Positions 34,034 through 38,546 of a stretch of 38,546 nucleotides of DNA are shown piece after piece (position 1 is the stretch's first letter; each line of letters begins with the position of its first letter). This DNA comes from Planctomycetota bacterium (GTDB lineage: Bacteria > Planctomycetota > J058 > JAJDCQ01): NCBI GenBank assembly GCA_029260755.1, contig JAJDCQ010000034.1, positions 1 to 38,546 on the forward strand. Direction: 5' to 3'. The position numbers and the translations under genes were made by a program. The notes below the pieces were generated by a model. That model was given only the letters and a program-made list of their open reading frames with translations. It was not told the origin of the DNA and made no database searches.

Positions 34034-35305
34034 ATGAGCGTCGAGTTCACCCTCTCCGGAAGCACCCTCACCGTCCCCGACTGGAACGACGTGTTCGATG
34101 AGTGGTCCGCCGCCCAGGAGGAGGAGCTCTTCACCGAGCCGTCGTTCCACGCCGAGAACGACCACGCGACCCTGATCCTGGGCGTCGGCTCGGTCCGGGG
34201 CGTCAGCCTCCGCCTCGAGGACGAGGAGGTGGCCGTCCGCCTGAGCGCGCTCGCGAGCCGGGTCGACTGGCGCAACGCCTACGCGATCTTGCGGATCGCG
34301 CTCGAGCGCGGCGGCGGCCAGCTCGAGCGCGAGGACGGGACCGTCCTCCGCATAGACGACCTCACCGCCGACGCCGCCCGCGCGCACGCGGTGCGCGACT
34401 TCGTCTTCAGCGTGGGGGCGGTCAAGAACGCCCTCGAGCAGCCCGAGACCACCGAGCATGGCGGCGACGACGCCGCGGGCGAGACCGACGACGCCGAGAA
34501 CCGGGTGCAGCTCCCGATCGGCCTCTTCAACGTCTCGCTCGGCTCGTCCGACCTCCCGGACGTCCCGTGCACCGAGGACGACGTCCCCGCCCTCGAGTCG
34601 CTCCTCGCCGAGCGCGTCGAGCGGTACGCGAGCGCGTTCCACGGCTCGACGATGATCCTGGCCGGTCGGGCGCGCCTCTCGACGTGGGCGCTCATCCCGA
34701 CGCTGGTCGGCGCGCCGGACCTGATCGCCGTGCAGGGCCTCGACGAGCCGATCCCGCTCGTGCCGCTCCTGCGCGAGCTCGGCGAGCAGGTCGAGCTCGT
34801 CGGCGACGACGTCCACTTCCTCCCCGAGGTCGCCGAGGCCGACCAGCCCGCGCTCCTGGAGCGCCTCCGCCCGCACGCCGTCTCGCTCGAGGCGTGGATC
34901 GAGGAGCACGGCGGTCCCGAGCCCGACGGCGCCGACGGCGAGGTGGATCCCTCCGTCGAGGCCTGGGAGAAGGCGGCGCCCATCATCCAGCTCGTGGTCG
35001 CGCAGCTCCTCGCGGGAGAGCCGCCGCCCGACGTGATCGACCGACTCACCGGCGAGATCGGCATGCCCGAGGAGGTCGCCGAGATGCTCGTCGGCGCCGT
35101 CGTCGCCGGAATGGCCGAGCTCCAGGGACCGCAGGGCGAGATGCGCTCGCTCCCCGACGTGATCGGTCGGCTCGCGGAGAAGGGCATGCCGCGCCCGCTC
35201 GCCCTCCTCGTCATCCAGGCGGTCGCCGAGGTGCTCCGCGGCGCCGCGGAGGCGAGCCGCGACGACGGCGACGAGGACGACGAGAACGCGGACGACGACG
35301 CCTGA
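34034..35305 (+). CDS. Conserved-looking protein of unknown family, acidic
   Basis: 423 residues from the ATG at 34034. I do not recognise a family. It opens MSVEFTLSGSTLTVPDWNDV, suggesting a beta-rich N-domain with a compact hydrophobic pattern (ATLILGVGSVRGVSLRLEDE, AVRLSALASRVDWRNAYAI). A polar linker (about 145-160) separates this from a helical/beta middle region (VQLPIGLFNVSLG, SAFHGSTMILAGRARLSTWA) and a helical C-terminus with amphipathic repeats (PPDVIDRLTGEIGMPEEVAE). The last 20 residues are Asp/Glu only. No signal peptide, transmembrane helix or catalytic motif is visible. It lies 4 bp before the fused MFS/spermidine-synthase-like gene, so the two are co-transcribed and perhaps functionally linked. 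Confidence 0.7.
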   Translation: MSVEFTLSGSTLTVPDWNDVFDEWSAAQEEELFTEPSFHAENDHATLILGVGSVRGVSLRLEDEEVAVRLSALASRVDWRNAYAILRIALERGGGQLEREDGTVLRIDDLTADAARAHAVRDFVFSVGAVKNALEQPETTEHGGDDAAGETDDAENRVQLPIGLFNVSLGSSDLPDVPCTEDDVPALESLLAERVERYASAFHGSTMILAGRARLSTWALIPTLVGAPDLIAVQGLDEPIPLVPLLRELGEQVELVGDDVHFLPEVAEADQPALLERLRPHAVSLEAWIEEHGGPEPDGADGEVDPSVEAWEKAAPIIQLVVAQLLAGEPPPDVIDRLTGEIGMPEEVAEMLVGAVVAGMAELQGPQGEMRSLPDVIGRLAEKGMPRPLALLVIQAVAEVLRGAAEASRDDGDEDDENADDDA

Positions 35306-35309
35306 CCCG

Positions 35310-37559
35310 GTGACCGACACGCGGAAGGACCCGAGCGATCGCCACGACGCGGCGCCGCCGGCGCGGGGACGGGCGGGCGTCGCCCTCGCGGCGGTCACCC
35401 TCTTCGCCGCCGCGCTCGCGGTCTTCTGGGTCCAGCTCTTCTTCACGCGGCTCCTCCTCCCCGCCTTCGGCGGAACGCCGGCGGTGTGGACGGGCAGCCT
35501 CGTGTTCTTCCAGGCGGCGCTCCTGCTCGGCTATCTCTGGGCCCACGGGATCGTGCGCGCCGGGCGGCTCGGGGTGCTCCTCCACGGAGGCGCCCTCGCG
35601 GGCGCCGCGGTGCTCCTCCCGATCGTCGTCCGCGATCCGAGCGGCGGCGCCCTGTCCGAGCACCCGCTCGCCCGGCTCGTCCTCCTCCTCGTCGCGAGCG
35701 TCGGCGCGCCGTTCGTGCTCGTCGCGGCGACCGCGCCGCTGCTCCAGTCGTGGGCGGCGCGGGCCGGGATGCGCGACCCCTACGTCCTCTACGCGGCGAG
35801 CAACCTCGGAAGCGTCGCGGCGCTGCTGCTCTACCCCTTCGCCCTCGAGCCGGCCCTCGGCCTCGCCGTCCAGGGTCGCCTCTGGGCGGTTCTCTGGGCG
35901 GGCGTGGCCGTCCTCGTCATCGCCAGCCGGGCGCTCCTGCGACCGATCCCCGCCGAGCGATCGCCCGACGCGGCGCCCGAGCCCGTCCTCGACCGAGCCG
36001 CCGACGCCGGCGCCGGCGGACCCGACGCCGCGCAGGTCTGCCGCTGGCTCGTCCTCGCGTTCGTCCCGGCCGGCCTCCTCTACGGCGTCACCCTCACGAT
36101 CACGACCGACATTGCCCCGGTGCCGCTGCTCTGGGTGCTGCCGCTCGGGCTCTACCTCGGCAGCTTCGTCCTCGCGTTCGCCCGCCGCGACCTCGTCCCG
36201 CGGAGCGCGCTCGTCGTCCTCGTCCCGCCGGTCGCCCTCGCGATGCTGCTCGTCGCGCTCCTGGGCTGGCTCCACCCTGCCGGCGCGATCGTCCCGCTCC
36301 ACGCCGGCGGCTTCTTCCTGATCGCCTGGCTCCTCCACGGCGACCTGGCCGCGGCCCGTCCGGCGCCGAGCCATCTGACCGGGTTCTACCTCGCGATCGC
36401 CGCGGGCGGCCTCGCCGCCGGGCTGTTCTGCGCCGTCGGTGCGCCGCTCCTGTTCACGACCGCGGTCGAGTACCCGATCGCGATCGCCCTCGCCGTCCTC
36501 CTCGTCGCGGCCGGCGACGGGCGCCCCCGCTCCGCCTGGCAGGTCCGGAGCGTCGCCCTCGCGGGCGGCATCGGCGCGAGCCTCCTCCTCGCCGGGTTCG
36601 GCACCCGCGACCTCGGCGGGCAGCTCCTGGGCTACGCCTCGCTCCTCCCGCTGCTGGTCGCGATCGCGATCGGCTTCCCGCGAGGGCGCCTCCTCGCGGG
36701 CGCGGCGCTCGTCCTCGTCGTGGCCGGCGGTCAGTGCAACCTCGGCAAGCCGGTCCTGCTCGCCGAGCGCAGCTTCTTCGGCGTCCACCGGGTCGTCGAG
36801 GACGACCTCTTCCGTCACTACCTCTCCGGCACCACCGTCCACGGCCGCCAGCGGATCGCCGCCGACCGCCGCCGCGAGCCGCTCGCCTACTACGACCCGC
36901 GCGCGCCGATCGGCGAGACGTTCGGCGCCCTCGTCGGCGGCGAGGCCCGGGTCGCCGTCGTCGGCCTCGGAATCGGCGGGCTGGCTGCGCACGCGCAGCC
37001 CGGGCAGACGTGGCGCTTCTACGAGATCGACCCGACCGTCGCGACGATCGCCCGCCGCGACGACCTCTTCACCTACCTCGCCGACGCCCCGACCCGCCCC
37101 GAGGTGGTCATCGCCGACGGCCGCCTCGCCCTCGAGCGCGAGACGGCCGCGGGCGCGGAGCGGTGGGACGTCCTCGTCCTCGACGCGTTCACCTCGGACG
37201 CGGTGCCGGTCCATCTGCTCACCGTCGAGGCGTTCGCCACCTACGAGGCACGCCTCGCGCCGGGCGGACGACTGATCGTGAACGTGAGCAATCGCTTCCT
37301 CGACCTCGAGCGACTTCTCGCCGGGCTGGCCGCGCGTCGAGGCCTCCACGGCGTCGCCCGTCGCGAGGTCGGCCTCGACCGCCGCGCCGACCGGGATGCC
37401 GGCCGCGCGCCGAGCCACGCGATCGTCCTCGCGCGAGAGCTCGGCCACCTCGAGCCGCTCGCCTCCCGCGACGGCTGGCGACCGCTGTCGTCTCGCGAGG
37501 ACGGTATCGTCTGGACCGACGACCACGCCTCGATCCTGCCGTTGCTGCGTCTGCGCTAG
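35310..37559 (+). CDS. Fused MFS transporter / spermidine-synthase-like protein
   Basis: 749 residues from a GTG that follows the previous stop by 4 bp. The N-terminal part (about 25-480) has about a dozen hydrophobic helices, including GTPAVWTGSLVFFQAALLLG and YVLYAASNLGSVAALLLYPF, hallmarks of the fused-MFS/spermidine-synthase family. The C-terminal part is a spermidine-synthase/methyltransferase-like Rossmann domain: RVAVVGLGIGGLAAHA for the nucleotide loop, an acidic FYEIDPTV, IADGRLAL, and WDVLVLDAFTSDAVPVHLLT. The domains look complete. In this family the enzymatic reaction has not been settled; a polyamine-type or methyl-transfer role is a guess. The DAFTSDAVPVHLLT motif is intact. Confidence 0.88.
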   Translation: MTDTRKDPSDRHDAAPPARGRAGVALAAVTLFAAALAVFWVQLFFTRLLLPAFGGTPAVWTGSLVFFQAALLLGYLWAHGIVRAGRLGVLLHGGALAGAAVLLPIVVRDPSGGALSEHPLARLVLLLVASVGAPFVLVAATAPLLQSWAARAGMRDPYVLYAASNLGSVAALLLYPFALEPALGLAVQGRLWAVLWAGVAVLVIASRALLRPIPAERSPDAAPEPVLDRAADAGAGGPDAAQVCRWLVLAFVPAGLLYGVTLTITTDIAPVPLLWVLPLGLYLGSFVLAFARRDLVPRSALVVLVPPVALAMLLVALLGWLHPAGAIVPLHAGGFFLIAWLLHGDLAAARPAPSHLTGFYLAIAAGGLAAGLFCAVGAPLLFTTAVEYPIAIALAVLLVAAGDGRPRSAWQVRSVALAGGIGASLLLAGFGTRDLGGQLLGYASLLPLLVAIAIGFPRGRLLAGAALVLVVAGGQCNLGKPVLLAERSFFGVHRVVEDDLFRHYLSGTTVHGRQRIAADRRREPLAYYDPRAPIGETFGALVGGEARVAVVGLGIGGLAAHAQPGQTWRFYEIDPTVATIARRDDLFTYLADAPTRPEVVIADGRLALERETAAGAERWDVLVLDAFTSDAVPVHLLTVEAFATYEARLAPGGRLIVNVSNRFLDLERLLAGLAARRGLHGVARREVGLDRRADRDAGRAPSHAIVLARELGHLEPLASRDGWRPLSSREDGIVWTDDHASILPLLRLR

Positions 37560-37604
37560 CGAACCGGCCGCCGGGCAGGCACACTGGGGGCGGAGGATCT
37601 CGAC

Positions 37605-38387
37605 GTGCCGAAGCTCATCTGCGGAACCTGCCGCGCGACGTGGCGCGGCTCCTGGGGCGAACGATGCCCGAGCTGCGGCTCGGGGCTGATCGACAAGGTG
37701 CCGCTGATCCGACTCCCCATCCGACAGGTGCTCTACCTCGGCTACATCGTCGGGATGCTCGCGGCGATCTACTTCGTCGTGCAGCTCTTCCCGGGTCCGT
37801 GGAAGGAGGGGCTCGACAAGCTGCCCGAGATGGTCGGCGACGCGGTCGACGAGCACCTCGGCGAGGATGACGGGAACGAGAAGGCGACCGACGAGCCGGC
37901 CCCCGAGCCCGCGAAGAAGCCCAAGCCGCGGCGCCGCCGCGTCGGCTACCGCGACACCGGCCCCGGCTGGACGGCGCCCGACGCCCCGCCGACCGGCGCC
38001 GTCGACGGCGGGCGGACCGCCCCGCCGAAGGAGGCGCCCGCGGAGCCGCCGCCGGCGCCGGTCACCGCCACCGAGCGCCCGCGACCGAGCGGACCCCATC
38101 CGAGCGTCGCCGGGCTCGGCGGCGCGTTCCTCGCCGACGGCGAGACCTACATGATCCGCGGCCAGGTGGAGAACGAGGGGACCGAGGCGGTGACCGAGCT
38201 CGAGGTCATCATCATTCTCCATGTGATCACCGCGAACGGAGCCGAGCGCGAGATCGAGGTCGAGGCGACCTGCCGCGACACGGTCGTCGAGCCCGGCGGC
38301 AAGGTGAAGTTCACCGCCATGTACTCCGCGCCGGAGACGAAGGCGATCTCATCCCTCGAGGCCCGCGTCGACTTCGACGGGAACTAG
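37605..38387 (+). CDS. Zinc-ribbon membrane protein with FxLYD/Ig-like C-terminal domain
   Basis: 260 residues from a GTG with GGAGG about 8 nt upstream. An N-terminal zinc ribbon (C6, C9, C21, C24) is followed by one transmembrane helix (about 41-61), then a Pro/Ala/Glu-rich linker with Arg/Lys patches (about 80-160). The C-terminus (about 165-260) is a beta-sandwich with YMIRGQVENEGTEAVTELEV and VVEPGGKVKFTAMYSA, similar to FxLYD-type domains. The ribbon would be cytosolic and the sandwich extracytoplasmic. Function unknown; such proteins are often scaffolds. The gene's TAG stop lies inside the CTAG end of the repeat at 38384. It is 45 bp after the previous gene and probably in the same transcript. 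Confidence 0.7.
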   Translation: MPKLICGTCRATWRGSWGERCPSCGSGLIDKVPLIRLPIRQVLYLGYIVGMLAAIYFVVQLFPGPWKEGLDKLPEMVGDAVDEHLGEDDGNEKATDEPAPEPAKKPKPRRRRVGYRDTGPGWTAPDAPPTGAVDGGRTAPPKEAPAEPPPAPVTATERPRPSGPHPSVAGLGGAFLADGETYMIRGQVENEGTEAVTELEVIIILHVITANGAEREIEVEATCRDTVVEPGGKVKFTAMYSAPETKAISSLEARVDFDGN

Positions 38388-38460
38388 CCTAGGCAGGGGC
38401 TATCAAGCTCGTTCAGGTGCCGATGGGCTCGCCTTCGGCGAGCAGGATGTCACCACGGAG
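38384..38460. repeat. CACGGAGGA element, left end only (copy D)
   Basis: Begins CTAGCCTAGGCAGGGGCTAT and matches the right arm of copy B nearly base for base, including the edge hairpin GCTCGCC-TTC-GGCGAGC (38427-38443) and GGATGTCACCACGGAG. It then breaks off into unrelated sequence at 38461. The CTAG again overlaps the stop codon of the gene before it. Confidence 0.85.
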
Positions 38461-38476
38461 AATGGGATGGGAAGGC

Positions 38477-38546
38477 CAACCTCCGTTCGCGGGATGCCGA
38501 TAAGGCTCCCAGGAACAGCCGGGCTCGAGGCCCAGAACGGAGGTTG
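38477..38546. repeat. 12-bp inverted repeat at the window end
   Basis: CAACCTCCGTTC (38477-38488) and GAACGGAGGTTG (38535-38546) are exact reverse complements, 46 nt apart. The second arm ends on the last base, so the repeat may extend further. It has cut short copy D. No gene is visible in 38388-38546. Confidence 0.65.

Noticed and set aside
38477..38546. Integron attC site
   Set aside because: The arms lack the RYYYAAC/GTTRRRY core arrangement and no integrase or cassette is visible.

Overview
The window is a very GC-rich (roughly 70 %) bacterial chromosome segment with tightly packed genes and almost no sequence recognisable as recently acquired coding DNA. Several features point to Planctomycetota or a related phylum such as Myxococcota: two large membrane-anchored Ser/Thr kinases with long C-terminal extensions, a cytosolic FHA-GAF-PAS histidine kinase, zinc-ribbon membrane proteins, and intergenic repeats built from the 9-nt unit CACGGAGGA. 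I cannot fix the taxon from the sequence alone. No rRNA, tRNA, CRISPR array, transposase gene or prophage was seen.

Layout. 1-312: degenerate repeat. 313-5048 (-): an outer-membrane-type barrel protein fused to a long cytoplasmic, transmembrane and coiled-coil N-terminus, and a LolA-like exported protein overlapping its stop codon. 5049-5480: a 25-bp hairpin plus an inverted-repeat element. 5481-9860 (-): a 1459-residue Ser/Thr kinase with TPR-like C-terminus. 9861-10578: divergent intergenic region. 10579-16806 (+): four genes, each overlapping the next by 4 bp (histidine kinase; Clp-N-domain membrane protein; YtcJ-like amidohydrolase carrying an in-frame TGA; arrestin-like membrane protein). 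16803-17157: a complete repeat element whose two ends supply the stop codons of the convergent flanking genes. 17154-21387 (-): DsbD, Mrp and a methyltransferase. 21652-24174 (-): second Ser/Thr kinase. 24179-24470: another repeat copy. 24477-25625 (-): acyl-CoA dehydrogenase, divergent from a DUF1028 protein (25852-26748, +). 26814-26940: second repeat family. 27015-28286 (-): beta-propeller-like protein, divergent from an ExbD/TolR-like protein and a YhhQ-type queuosine-precursor transporter (28553-30019, +). 30024-33898 (-): SDR oxidoreductase, Tex and a small membrane protein. 34034-38387 (+): a protein of unknown family, a fused MFS/spermidine-synthase-like protein and a zinc-ribbon membrane protein. 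38384-38546: a truncated repeat copy and a second inverted repeat at the window edge.

Themes. (1) Phospho-signalling: two Ser/Thr kinases, an FHA-containing histidine kinase, and short Ser/Asp-rich motifs (SDSELEV, SSDELEV, SGDELEV) that recur in both the histidine kinase and the cytoplasmic half of the barrel protein. (2) Envelope: the barrel plus LolA-like pair, DsbD, and several membrane-tethered beta-sandwich proteins. (3) Repeats: two families of inverted-repeat elements made of related 9-nt units, one ending in CTAG that overlaps gene stop codons. The strongest candidates for something undescribed are the inner-to-outer-membrane barrel fusion, the four-gene coupled operon, and the stop-codon-overlapping repeat element.
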